DNA of 64,000 nt from an uncultured bacterium. Lineage in GTDB: Bacteria > Bacillota > Clostridia > Lachnospirales > Lachnospiraceae. Position numbers and translations under genes: made by a program. Positions 16,187 to 25,132 of this stretch are shown piece by piece. The stretch's first letter is position 1; every line of letters begins with the position of its first letter. Location of the stretch: contig CANSLJ010000002.1 of assembly GCA_947647735.1 (NCBI GenBank), positions 79,147-143,146 of the forward strand, in the 5' to 3' direction. Under the pieces are notes generated by a model, which ran no database searches, had not been told where the DNA came from, and saw nothing but the letters and a program-made list of their open reading frames with translations.

Positions 16187-17106
16187 TACCTATCCTCCTT
16201 GTAAATCTCCACCACACGTTCCGCGATCTCAAGCAATTCCCGCCTGACCGCCTCCGGTTCCAGCACTCTCACCTGATCTCCGAATGTCAAAAACCATTGT
16301 ATCATATTTTCCCTGTTGGTATACTCGCACTGAAACAGCAGGTTTCCATCCTCCCGCACCGTAAAACACGCCGGACCAAACTCCTCCACCAGACGCCACC
16401 TCATCCCGGGCTTAAAAACCGCCTTCACCCTGATCTTCCCCGGAAATATCCTCTCGTTTGACAGATCCGGCATCGGCACCTCCCTGACGCCGCAGTGATC
16501 CTCCGACAAGCTGAGCCTGTCCATGCGGTTTAATTTAAACAGCCGGAAATCCTCCTTCTCACAGCACCATCCCCACACATACCAGCTTGACCATTTAAAG
16601 ATCAGATAACAGGGTTCGATCTTCCTTGTGCTCTCCCCTCCCGGCGCATAATACACAAAACCGAGAAACCGCCGCTCCTCGATCCCGGTCTGTATCAGCT
16701 CGATCTTCGGCGCCAGCGAATCCTTATACCAGGAGGAAAGATCGATCAAAATGGAATCTCTGCCGCTCACAAAATCCGAAGAGCCCGCCTTGATCTTTTC
16801 CATAAGCTGCCCGTAGTAATGACTCCCGCTCACGCTGTCAAGGCTTCGCAGCCCTGCCAGAATGGTACGCATATCCTTCGATGTCAGGAGCGTTTTGTCC
16901 ATCCGGTAACCGTCCATGATGCTGATGCCGCCGCCTGCCCCCTGCTCCGTCCGGACAGGAATGCCCGCCCTGCAAAGGTCCTCTATGTCCCTGTTGATGG
17001 TTCTGCGCGATACCTCAAATTTCTCCGCAAGCTCCGGCGCAGTCACCTTTTCTTCCTGCAACAATACGGAAAGTATTCCGATCAACCTGTCTATCTTCAT
17101 TTTCAC
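16186..17106 (-). CDS. YafY/YobV-type HTH and WYL-domain regulator
   Basis: The 306-residue regulator has an N-terminal HTH_11 winged helix (VTAPELAEKFEVSRRTINRDIEDLCRAGIPV). A long linker and a WYL domain follow, with KWSSWYVWGWCCEKEDFRLFKLNRM near residue 185. WYL domains sense nucleic acids or small ligands. It heads an operon with the TfoX and GyrI-like genes and is divergent from blaI across 231 bp. Confidence 0.9.
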   Translation of the reverse strand: MKMKIDRLIGILSVLLQEEKVTAPELAEKFEVSRRTINRDIEDLCRAGIPVRTEQGAGGGISIMDGYRMDKTLLTSKDMRTILAGLRSLDSVSGSHYYGQLMEKIKAGSSDFVSGRDSILIDLSSWYKDSLAPKIELIQTGIEERRFLGFVYYAPGGESTRKIEPCYLIFKWSSWYVWGWCCEKEDFRLFKLNRMDRLSLSEDHCGVREVPMPDLSNERIFPGKIRVKAVFKPGMRWRLVEEFGPACFTVREDGNLLFQCEYTNRENMIQWFLTFGDQVRVLEPEAVRRELLEIAERVVEIYKEDR

Positions 17107-17266
17107 TCCCTGTCTTTCCCATCATAGCAAAACAAACACGACAGCTATATGTCATGTTCAGTATACCATAATCATACTTTGTTTAAAACCTGATATTGTA
17201 ACTATTCAGCCTTTGGCTTCATAATTTGAACTGTTACATGATATTCCAGGAACTGTAACCCTGAAA

Positions 17267-17311
17267 TTGACATTTCCATACAGACCGCCTATACTATATA
17301 CTACATTTGTA
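17267..17311 (+). promoter_or_regulatory. blaI promoter and BlaI-type operator
   Basis: TTGACA (17267-17272) and TATACT (17290-17295) are 17 bp apart. TACATTTGTA at 17302-17311 fits the TACA-n2-TGTA operator core of BlaI/MecI and lies at the expected transcription start, consistent with autorepression. Confidence 0.75.
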
Positions 17312-17337
17312 ATATCAAAAACACCGGGAGAACCAAA

Positions 17338-17715
17338 ATGAAAAAATTACCCCAGATTTCCGAAGCCGAATATGAAGTGATGAAGATCGTATGGAAACAT
17401 GCGCCGATCAACACCAATGAGATAACAGAAAAACTGCTGAAGACCACCTCCTGGAGCCCCAAGACGATACAGACACTGATCAAACGCCTCGTCACAAAGG
17501 GCGCGCTCACCTATGAAAAGGAAGGCCGGGTTTTCGTCTACACGCCCCTTGTAAAGGAACATGAATATATCGATCAGGAGAGCAGTTCCTTCCTGAACCG
17601 CTTTTACAACGGGGATATCACCGCCATGCTTTCCTCCTATCTGGATAAAGAGAGGCTCTCCGAAACAGAGATCGCAAAACTTCGTTCCCTGCTCTCCGAA
17701 AAAGAGAATCCCTGA
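17338..17715 (+). CDS. blaI: BlaI/MecI/CopY family repressor
   Basis: The 125-residue protein is a winged-helix repressor: LPQISEAEYEVMKIVWKHAPINTNEI, then TTSWSPKTIQTLIKRLVTKGALTYEKEGRVFVYTPLV, then a dimerisation tail. In BlaI/MecI the repressor is inactivated by proteolysis after BlaR1 senses a beta-lactam. Here blaR1 follows 80 bp downstream on the same strand, and a BlaI-type operator overlaps the blaI promoter. No beta-lactamase gene lies nearby. Two further operator-like sites precede the lipoprotein gene at 23128. Confidence 0.93.
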   Translation: MKKLPQISEAEYEVMKIVWKHAPINTNEITEKLLKTTSWSPKTIQTLIKRLVTKGALTYEKEGRVFVYTPLVKEHEYIDQESSSFLNRFYNGDITAMLSSYLDKERLSETEIAKLRSLLSEKENP

Positions 17716-17795
17716 ACCTAAAAACAGGAAAAATGACCTGTTCGAATACATCCTGAAAATATTACAGCAAACCTCAGAAAAGGAGTTCTGACCGC

Positions 17796-19598
17796 ATGCC
17801 CGATTTCACAATACATTTTTTACTGTGCAATATACTGCTCAGCATGATCACCGGAATTTTTCTGACGCTCAGAAGGCTTTTCCGAAATATCCTCCCGCCC
17901 CGCACGCGGTATAATCTGTGGTTTCTACTGGCAGGGCTCCTGATCGTTCCTTTTCTGCCCCTTCCCCGATCCGGTTTCCGGCAGTTTTTTTCTCTGCTCA
18001 AAAGACTGCGCTATCTTCCGGCATCCTCCCCCGAAAGCAGCGCCATGATAACCGGACTCTCCGACACCGCCGGAGCCCCTGGCGTAAACCGGATCTATGA
18101 CCTCGCCCTTTCCGTCAACCGCCGGACGCCTCTCATCGGGCTTATCCTGTCCTGTATCTGGATCGCCGGCATGCTCGTGATGCTCCTCTTTCTGATCAGA
18201 TCCGCACAACGCCTGCATACCCTGAAGCGCTCCTCCCTTCCGCTTCAAAACCCGGAAGTCCGCCGGTCATATCAACTCTGCCTGAGAGAGATGGGCATCA
18301 CCAGACCCCTCCCCATACACGGCAGCGCTTTTTTGAGATCGCCCGTGATCGCCGGATTCTGGAAACCCTGTATTTATCTGCCGCTTCACCTGATCTCGGA
18401 CTGTGATCCGGACAGCCTGCGCTACATGCTGCTGCATGAATTACAGCACTATAAACATAAAGATGTCCCCGCAGGTTTCCTTTGCAATATGATCAGCGTC
18501 GTCTACTGGTTTAACCCCATTATTCTGTATGCCCTGAAAGAGATGCGCACCGACAAAGAGATTGCCTGTGACACTTCCGTTTTACAGCTTTTGCCGGAGA
18601 CAGATCATGCCGGATACGGCAGCACGCTGATCGATCTGGCGGAAAAAATTTCCTCATCACCTTTTCCTTTCGCCGCCGGCATCAGCGGGAACAGGAAGCA
18701 GATACAACAGCGCATTTTAAATATTGTTTCCTATAAAAAATTTACCGGCAGACAAAAACTGAAAAGCATTGCCGCTTTTCTTCTGACCGTCCTTGTGCTC
18801 TCCGCCTTTATCCCGGCGCTCTCCCTCCGTGCGGCGGATGCCGATCACTATCGCCGGGAGCCCTCCCCCGAAGACATGGTTGTCGAAAAAGACCTCTCCG
18901 CATACTTCGGCGCATACGAGGGAAGCTTTGTCTTATATAGCCTGAAACAGGATTCCTGGCATATTTACAATAGGGAGCGCGCATCCCTCCGGGTTTCTCC
19001 GGACTCCACCTACAAAATATACGATGCCCTGTTTGCTCTGGAAGAAGGCATCATCACCCCCGCCGCTTCTTCGCGCACATGGAACGGTGAAACCTATCCT
19101 TTTGCGGCATGGAACACGGACCAGACGCTGGACTCCGCTTTGACTTATTCGGTCAACTGGTACTTTCAATTGCTGGACCACCAGCTTGGAACTGCTGCCA
19201 TTGACCGCTATGTTCAAAAGATCGGATACGGAAATCAGGATATCACGGGTCCTCTCTCCTCCTACTGGATGGAATCCTCGTTAAAGATCTCTCCCGTTGA
19301 ACAGGTTGAACTTCTGACGAAATTATACACGAATGATCTCGGCTTTGCCCCGGAAAACACCGCTGCCGTAAAAAATGCCCTCCGGATCTCATCCACGGAA
19401 AACGGCACGCTCTATGGAAAAACCGGCACCGGAAGCATAAACGGCAGAGACAGGAACGGATGGTTTATCGGATTTGTGGAAACAAAAGACGATACCTGCT
19501 TTTTTGCCGTAAATATCACAGGCGATGACAGGGCGAACGGCAGCAGTGCCTCCGATATCGCCCTGTCGCTGCTGTCGGCAGAAGGAATCCTGTACTGA
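17796..19598 (+). CDS. blaR1: BlaR1/MecR1-type beta-lactam sensor metalloprotease
   Basis: The 600-residue membrane sensor has helices near 5-25, 38-55 and 113-135, then an M56 zinc-protease domain with HELQH (214-218) and a fourth helix near 325-343. The extracellular penicillin-binding sensor domain carries STYK (404-407; active Ser 404), YSVN (about 451-454) and KTGTGS (about 535). All motifs are present, so it looks functional. Acylation by a beta-lactam should trigger cleavage of BlaI. AAGGAG lies 10 nt upstream of the ATG. Its last 187 bp are overlapped antisense by the convergent lipoprotein gene. Confidence 0.93.
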   Translation: MPDFTIHFLLCNILLSMITGIFLTLRRLFRNILPPRTRYNLWFLLAGLLIVPFLPLPRSGFRQFFSLLKRLRYLPASSPESSAMITGLSDTAGAPGVNRIYDLALSVNRRTPLIGLILSCIWIAGMLVMLLFLIRSAQRLHTLKRSSLPLQNPEVRRSYQLCLREMGITRPLPIHGSAFLRSPVIAGFWKPCIYLPLHLISDCDPDSLRYMLLHELQHYKHKDVPAGFLCNMISVVYWFNPIILYALKEMRTDKEIACDTSVLQLLPETDHAGYGSTLIDLAEKISSSPFPFAAGISGNRKQIQQRILNIVSYKKFTGRQKLKSIAAFLLTVLVLSAFIPALSLRAADADHYRREPSPEDMVVEKDLSAYFGAYEGSFVLYSLKQDSWHIYNRERASLRVSPDSTYKIYDALFALEEGIITPAASSRTWNGETYPFAAWNTDQTLDSALTYSVNWYFQLLDHQLGTAAIDRYVQKIGYGNQDITGPLSSYWMESSLKISPVEQVELLTKLYTNDLGFAPENTAAVKNALRISSTENGTLYGKTGTGSINGRDRNGWFIGFVETKDDTCFFAVNITGDDRANGSSASDIALSLLSAEGILY

Positions 19599-22500
19599 TA
19601 TTCCGGTATATTCTCCGCTCCCCGCAGGATCTTATTCCCCAGATACTGAAAACCGCCATCCTCCGCAAACCGCACCGTCAGCTCATGGACAATGACCGCA
19701 TCGTCACAGATCACCGTATCGCACACCGCATGCACCGTCAGCGTGAGAGTCCCGTCCCCGTTCTCCCTGACATCCGTGACCTCCGGCAGAGAAGTCTCGA
19801 AAAAATTCAGCACATAGCTCCCTCCCCTCAGATATCCCCACTCATAGACCTGCTCTTTCTCATCAAACACCGCATACTCCCGTATCTGCTCCGCTGTCAC
19901 CGGAAGATACTCCATGATCAGGCTCTCAAACTCCTCCGCCCCGATCCCCTCCCGGTAATCCTCCACCGGAAACTCTGCCTGCTCTTTCCGGTAATCTTCC
20001 ATCTGAAACTCTACCTGACCTGTCCGCTCCTCCCGCCTCTTCATCCTGTACAGATATTCGTACAGCCCGTTGTAATCCAACTCCTCCATATGTTCCGCAT
20101 CCCAGTCCGAACAAAGAAGATTATTCCCGCTGTAGCCTGGTTCCCTCACACACTTCTCCGACAATTCCCGCAGCTCCTCTTCCATTGGCCTTACCCTGAC
20201 CAGACAGCTCCCGTCCACGATCTCCGTCACTTCCGGATACTCAGGAACACATACCCGGTAGGCAAACCACCCGTTCTCCGTGTAATCCCACTCCTCTATC
20301 TTCGCACGGGAAATGTAGGATAGCTTCGGCTTATCTCCCGCACCCCACACCGCATTTGCCGTCAGCACATACATATCCTTTCCGTCAAAAACAAACCTGC
20401 TCCGCCCGATACCGCCGTCATAACGGATCCTGTAGATCGTCAGAGAGCCCCTTTTCCCCCTTTTACACGCCTTCAGAAAATACTCCGCCCGCCCATAATT
20501 TTCCATATCCGAATACAGGACCGCCGTTGTGACGGGCACGCCCCTCTCCTTCAGCCTTTCCTGCATCTGAAAGACCTGCTCATCAGAGAGGATCACATCG
20601 GACAGCTCCTCCCTCTCCACCTGCCCGTAAATATCGGAAACAAGTTCCATCATCCTGCCGCAGTCATCCTCCGCCGCCTTTCTCTCTTTAGCGCTGACCG
20701 GAAGATCATAGTCCCTCTTCGCTTTTATGACAGACGGGTAATTTTCCTCTCCACCTTTTCGCCTGACATATATGTCATTTTCTTTCCTCATCCCCGCCGT
20801 CGGAATCTCCAGTTCCTTCTCCTCGATCACATTGGAAAGATACCGAAACCTCCCGTCCTTCGACGGCATGACCACAACCGTATTCTGAAAAGCACAGTCA
20901 GAACCATAATCCGCCCACACCCCGTCCACCGTCAAAGTTATCGTGCCATCCCTGTTTTCCGTATAACCCACAACCTCCCCAAAGGGCGGATACTGCCTGC
21001 CCAGGATCATCTCATAGGGATAAGCGTCACGCCTCTCATCATACCCGCAGCAGTCCCTGACCTGCTCCACCGAAACCGGAAAATATGCAGTCATGATCTC
21101 CTCGTATACATCCGCCGGGATCCACCCGTTTTCCGTTTTCAGGTTTTCCCCTGTATCCATGCGATAGATATCCTCAAACATGCAGGGCATCAGAATATCC
21201 TCCACATTACTGCCATCCCAGTCTGTCACAAGCACGTTATAGTTTACATAGCTTAACCCGGCAATATACTTTTCCGTCAGCTCCCTGCACCTGTCAGAGA
21301 GCGGCTTTACCCGCCAGTACCGGCGCAGACAGGAATGAGGCATACTGTTCTCATACTGATAGATAAAATATCCCTTCTCCGTCAGTCTTATTTCTTTCAG
21401 ATCATTTATGGAAGTATTTCTCACCTCGGGAACCCCTCCCTCCTTCCACCCAATCTCGATATAATAAACCTGCAGCCTGTCCTTTCGATGCCGTATCGTC
21501 TTTACACCGATCAGCCCGTCCTGCTGTACCTCAAACACTGTAAATTCCGCATCCTGTTTTTCCTGATACGCCCTGTAAAACGCCTCGACCTTCTCCGGAT
21601 TTTCCATATTGCAATGCTCTGTGACGCTGGTAAACCCCGCATTTCCGAGCGCGGAAACTGCCGCCCTGCACTGCTCCCATGTAAAGTTCTTAATGTTCGA
21701 GGCAAAGGAAGGCCCCTCCTCCAGCTCTATATCCCGATAGACCTCCGCCGCCTCCACCGCCGCTCTCAGAGCCGTCTCCTGCAGCTTTTCCCTTTCTCTC
21801 TCCGTGATCAGGTCCTTCTCTCTATATACCGCTTCCCATTCCTCCTCAGACAACCTCTCCGTATGCCACCGCATACCAGGATCATCCTCCACCGAAAGCA
21901 CCTGATTCGCCACATATCTGAAACCTCCGCCCTCCAGAACCCGTATCACTGTTTTATGCTGAAACGCCCTCGAAGTACCCTCCTTCGGATACACCGCATT
22001 GACGATAAGCGTGACCAGATCTCCCTCCTCCGTACAACTCACCACCTCCGGATACGGTATGTCAAAATCCTCCACCTCATAAAACCCTCTGGGCCTGTAC
22101 TCATAAGTTCCATACTCCGGAAAATATACAGTTTCCGACCGTAAAACCTCCGGATCGACCTCAAAATATTTCAAAAGAACGCCCTCAAATATATCCTCCG
22201 GAATCTCATAAACCGCTCCGACATTCAGATCCTCGTCCGCCTCATAGGGAACCTGCTGCCCGCACACAACCGGATAAAGCCGGTCAAACGCATCATAAAA
22301 ATCCAATTCTCCGAAATCTCCCTCACTCCAGTCAGAAAGAAATATATCATTCTTTCCGTAACCTACCGGCAGCATATATTTCCGATTTAATTCCCTGCAT
22401 CTTTCATCCAGCGCCTGTACGCGCCACGCCGTATATTCCTCGGCTTCCCCCGACACAAGGACATACATCTCCTCCGAGAACCACTTTCCCGAAAACATCA

Positions 22501-23128
22501 GATAACCATCCTCCGTATACCGCCAGTGTTCCGCCGTATAATTGTCCTCACACACTTTTTTCATCGCCCCGTTTTCATACACATAACGGCTCCTTACCAC
22601 ACTCACGCTCCCGCCCTCCGTCCGCAGTTCATACACTTTGAACCCTTCCAGCCCGGTTATCTCCACAACCGCCGTTTCCGCTGTTTCCCCCGCCTCCACC
22701 ACCTCGCAAAAACGAAGGATCTGTTCCGCCTCCGTCATATCCACCTGATTTTCACTGTCAACAGCAGTATATCCCTCCGCTCCGAAGCGGCATACGATCT
22801 CTCTCGCCGCCTCCAAATCATCTGCTTTGTTTTTATTCACAGCATTTTCATAAGCATCAAGATATATCTCCATCATCCTTTCTTCATCCACCTGCTCATC
22901 CTGCGAAGATTCCTGCATTCCACTTTTTGCATCCATCTGTCCATCCTGCGAGTATTTCTGTCTTCCACTCCCCGCCTGTCTGTCCTGTGAACATCCCTGC
23001 ATTCCACGCTCCGTCTCCTGCATCTCCGCCACAGATTCGCCTCCGCACCCTCCGATAGCGCACAGTAAAACAACTCCCGCTATCATAAACACACCTTTTC
23101 TCACCAGAATCATTTTCTCCGACCACAT
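19412..23128 (-). CDS. Giant three-module lipoprotein, putative BlaI-regulon member
   Basis: A 1238-residue secreted lipoprotein from the ATG at 23128 (AGAGG site). It has signal helix GVFMIAGVVLLCAIGGC, lipobox Cys 28, and a low-complexity Gln/Ser/Asp linker with short repeats. Three copies of a module of about 370 residues follow, each with a WRV/VRP...LSDRCREL-like helix, a Y-NN-L-SDW-G segment, a PYP/P-EV...GD-TLTV strand pair and an ending GGFRYLGN. I do not recognise a characterised family. About 60 C-terminal residues after the third module are read antisense through blaR1 and lack a counterpart in modules 1 and 2, suggesting a lost stop codon. Two BlaI-like operators lie upstream. Confidence 0.8.
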   Translation of the reverse strand: MWSEKMILVRKGVFMIAGVVLLCAIGGCGGESVAEMQETERGMQGCSQDRQAGSGRQKYSQDGQMDAKSGMQESSQDEQVDEERMMEIYLDAYENAVNKNKADDLEAAREIVCRFGAEGYTAVDSENQVDMTEAEQILRFCEVVEAGETAETAVVEITGLEGFKVYELRTEGGSVSVVRSRYVYENGAMKKVCEDNYTAEHWRYTEDGYLMFSGKWFSEEMYVLVSGEAEEYTAWRVQALDERCRELNRKYMLPVGYGKNDIFLSDWSEGDFGELDFYDAFDRLYPVVCGQQVPYEADEDLNVGAVYEIPEDIFEGVLLKYFEVDPEVLRSETVYFPEYGTYEYRPRGFYEVEDFDIPYPEVVSCTEEGDLVTLIVNAVYPKEGTSRAFQHKTVIRVLEGGGFRYVANQVLSVEDDPGMRWHTERLSEEEWEAVYREKDLITEREREKLQETALRAAVEAAEVYRDIELEEGPSFASNIKNFTWEQCRAAVSALGNAGFTSVTEHCNMENPEKVEAFYRAYQEKQDAEFTVFEVQQDGLIGVKTIRHRKDRLQVYYIEIGWKEGGVPEVRNTSINDLKEIRLTEKGYFIYQYENSMPHSCLRRYWRVKPLSDRCRELTEKYIAGLSYVNYNVLVTDWDGSNVEDILMPCMFEDIYRMDTGENLKTENGWIPADVYEEIMTAYFPVSVEQVRDCCGYDERRDAYPYEMILGRQYPPFGEVVGYTENRDGTITLTVDGVWADYGSDCAFQNTVVVMPSKDGRFRYLSNVIEEKELEIPTAGMRKENDIYVRRKGGEENYPSVIKAKRDYDLPVSAKERKAAEDDCGRMMELVSDIYGQVEREELSDVILSDEQVFQMQERLKERGVPVTTAVLYSDMENYGRAEYFLKACKRGKRGSLTIYRIRYDGGIGRSRFVFDGKDMYVLTANAVWGAGDKPKLSYISRAKIEEWDYTENGWFAYRVCVPEYPEVTEIVDGSCLVRVRPMEEELRELSEKCVREPGYSGNNLLCSDWDAEHMEELDYNGLYEYLYRMKRREERTGQVEFQMEDYRKEQAEFPVEDYREGIGAEEFESLIMEYLPVTAEQIREYAVFDEKEQVYEWGYLRGGSYVLNFFETSLPEVTDVRENGDGTLTLTVHAVCDTVICDDAVIVHELTVRFAEDGGFQYLGNKILRGAENIPEYQYRIPSADSSDRAISEALLPFALSSPVIFTAKKQVSSFVSTNPINHPFLSLPFMLPVPVFP

Positions 23129-23211
23129 ACTTTTTCCTCTCTGCTGCCGCAATATATTTATGGTTGATCTCCTGTACATCCAATACAGAACTATCTGTTT
23201 TTTTACTCTCC

Positions 23212-23221
23212 TACAATTGTA
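23212..23221 (-). promoter_or_regulatory. BlaI-type operator, proximal copy
   Basis: TACAATTGTA, a perfect palindrome fitting TACA-n2-TGTA, lies in the leader of the lipoprotein gene. It sits in a segment of about 22 bp repeated around 23286-23310 (CTACA-n2-TGTAAGATTTAAA...GTCAA). Confidence 0.65.
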
Positions 23222-23281
23222 AGATTTAAAGTCAAAAAATTTCCTGCCTTTCCATTTCTGTCATACTACCCAGATTTTATA

Positions 23282-23310
23282 ATACTACATCTGTAAGATT
23301 TAAATGTCAA
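23282..23310 (-). promoter_or_regulatory. Lipoprotein promoter with BlaI-type operator
   Basis: On the minus strand TTGACA (23310-23305) and TAGTAT (23287-23282) are 17 bp apart. TACATCTGTA (23286-23295) overlaps the -10 and the spacer, so bound BlaI would block RNA polymerase. Confidence 0.7.
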
Positions 23311-23322
23311 GTATATAAGATC

Positions 23323-23358
23323 GTGTTGCGCTCACACCCTTACAGTGAAGCGCAACAC
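23323..23358 (-). terminator. Hairpin downstream of MFS gene
   Basis: GTGTTGCGCTCAC and GTGAAGCGCAACAC form a long stem with one bulge and a short loop, 16 bp past the MFS stop. The T-tract is weak, so termination is likely but not certain. Confidence 0.5.
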
Positions 23359-23373
23359 GCCTGTCAATCATAT

Positions 23374-24672
23374 TCAATCCATCTTCTGCCCTTCCGTATA
23401 CCGATATCTCTGCAGGATCCTCCCGAAAAACAGACAGATCGCAGTCCCCATAACGCCGAGGATAAACATCATCATCGCCGCCCCGGAGCCCTTTCCATCT
23501 CCGAAGCACATCCGCAGAAGGCCGCCCGCAGGCGCCCCTGCCATCACAGGCTCGCAGAACTCATCCACCAGATATCCGCCGAAAAAGAACCCCAGCGGGA
23601 TCGTAAAAAACTGTAATGTGTTTCTGCAGGAATACACCCGCCCCTGCATCTCCACAGGGATCGTCTCCCGCAGGATCACATCCAGATTCGCGCTCATCAC
23701 CGGCACAAGCAGCCATCCGATCACCTGCGCCGCGCACCACAAAACCGGCTCCCCTGTAAAAGCCAGCAGGAAATTTTCCGTACTCAGCGAGATCAGCATC
23801 GTCACATAGATCACCCTGACGCGATCCCGCGGCGCAGGAAGCACTGACACAATAAGACTCCCCGCCAGCATCGCAATACCTGCACAGGACGTCACAGCTC
23901 CCAGCACTGCCTCCCCGCCGTTTTCCCTAGGCAGCACAAACGCTGGAAGCACGGCATCAAAAGCGGAAGCCACCAGATTCACGCCCGCCAGAAAAAGGAT
24001 CAGAATGAGGATCAGCCGGTTCCTCCCCAGATAGCCAAGCCCTGTCCTTACCGTCCGCAAAAACGGCTCTTTTCCCGCCCTCTCCTTAGAGACAGCAGGA
24101 ATCCTGATAAACAACAGCAATGTCACGAACGCCGCCCCGAAGGTGATCAGATCCGTATAGATCACCGCCTCCAGCCCCGCCAGCGCAAATAAAGCCGTGG
24201 CGAACACCGGATTTAAGATCGTCACCAGTGAATTGGAAAAAGACCGCATCCCGCTGGTCTTCTGGTAATGCTCCTTCGGCGTGATCAGCGTCATCGCCAC
24301 ATCCCCCGCCGGTTGCTGCACCGTATTCATCAGCCCGTTCACCGCATTCAGCACATACATGTGTACCGGCATCAGCCGCCCTGACTTTAATAGCACCAGC
24401 ACGCCCACCGTACAGCACGCCGCAAACGTATCACAGACAAGCATCGTCTTTTTCTTGTCCCATCTGTCGCTCAACGCACCGGCAAAAATGCTCATCACCA
24501 CATAGGGCGCATAGGAACAGATCGACAAAAGCGCCGTCTGCAGCGCGGAACCAGTCTTCTGATACAGCCATAGCGTCAACGCAAAATTTGTCATCGCACT
24601 GCCGAGCTGCGACAGCGACTGTGTACTCCAGAGAATCAAAAACGTCTTTAACTCTTTTATTGTATTTTTCAT
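23374..24672 (-). CDS. MFS transporter, MFS_3 (macrolide-efflux-like) type
   Basis: The 432-residue protein has about 12 predicted membrane helices. It has the N-terminal WSTQSLSQLGSAMTNFALTLWLYQKTGSALQTALL and the loop GALSDRWDKKKTML typical of the MefA/enterobactin-exporter MFS_3 group. The RVYSCRNTLQFFTIPLG segment in the second half is also family-like. The likely role is drug or small-molecule efflux, but the substrate cannot be read from sequence. AAGGAG lies upstream of the ATG. The gene follows no operon partner. Confidence 0.88.
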   Translation of the reverse strand: MKNTIKELKTFLILWSTQSLSQLGSAMTNFALTLWLYQKTGSALQTALLSICSYAPYVVMSIFAGALSDRWDKKKTMLVCDTFAACCTVGVLVLLKSGRLMPVHMYVLNAVNGLMNTVQQPAGDVAMTLITPKEHYQKTSGMRSFSNSLVTILNPVFATALFALAGLEAVIYTDLITFGAAFVTLLLFIRIPAVSKERAGKEPFLRTVRTGLGYLGRNRLILILILFLAGVNLVASAFDAVLPAFVLPRENGGEAVLGAVTSCAGIAMLAGSLIVSVLPAPRDRVRVIYVTMLISLSTENFLLAFTGEPVLWCAAQVIGWLLVPVMSANLDVILRETIPVEMQGRVYSCRNTLQFFTIPLGFFFGGYLVDEFCEPVMAGAPAGGLLRMCFGDGKGSGAAMMMFILGVMGTAICLFFGRILQRYRYTEGQKMD

Positions 24673-25132
24673 ATTATCACTTTGCTCCTTTGAAAATGAA
24701 CTGTCCTTGTCTCAAATCAAGTCGCAAAGTCCGAGGACTACAGCCCAAAACGGCTATCTACCCTCCATGCATCGTCCTCAAACCCTGCATGGAGCTTCTG
24801 CAATTTCCAGTTCTATGATCATCATGCCTTCTCCCTTCTTCCTTTATTTATTTCAACGCAGCGCAGGCATAAACTTTGCAAACAAACACAATCCCTCCGG
24901 TCCCGCATGAACTTCATGCGTTTCCAGCTGAGTTTCGTGAATATGGTTCCCGATACAGCCTTTGAACTTCCTTCTTTCAGCCAAAAATTATGGCAAATTT
25001 AAAATCCGATTCCAAAAATCCGATTTCAAATTTGCCATAATCCTATCATATAACATATGTTTTTTCAATATTTATTCACCCTGCCCGCAAACAGCCCTGT
25101 TGAAACCTCCTTTCGTTGTACGTTCTTCCACT
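24673..25132. other. Intergenic region between MFS and feoB genes
   Basis: No supported gene in this 460-bp stretch. It holds a 9-bp hairpin CTCCATGCA/TGCATGGAG (24763-24794) in the MFS 5' region and the feoB terminator. A 43-codon minus frame at about 24860-24985 without an ATG could be a decayed gene but is too short to call. Confidence 0.5.
24988..25040 (-). terminator. Intrinsic terminator after feoB
   Basis: A 19-bp stem with one mismatch (TTATGGCAAATTTAAAATC / GATTTCAAATTTGCCATAA) and a 15-nt loop is followed on the minus strand by TTTTTGG, 93 bp past the feoB stop. Confidence 0.75.

Noticed and set aside
24860-24985. Minus frame of 43 codons reading ...GCIGNHIHETQLETHEVHAGPEG...
   Set aside because: There is no ATG or ribosome-binding site and I recognise no family; at this length chance is possible. 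It may be a decayed gene end but is not supported.
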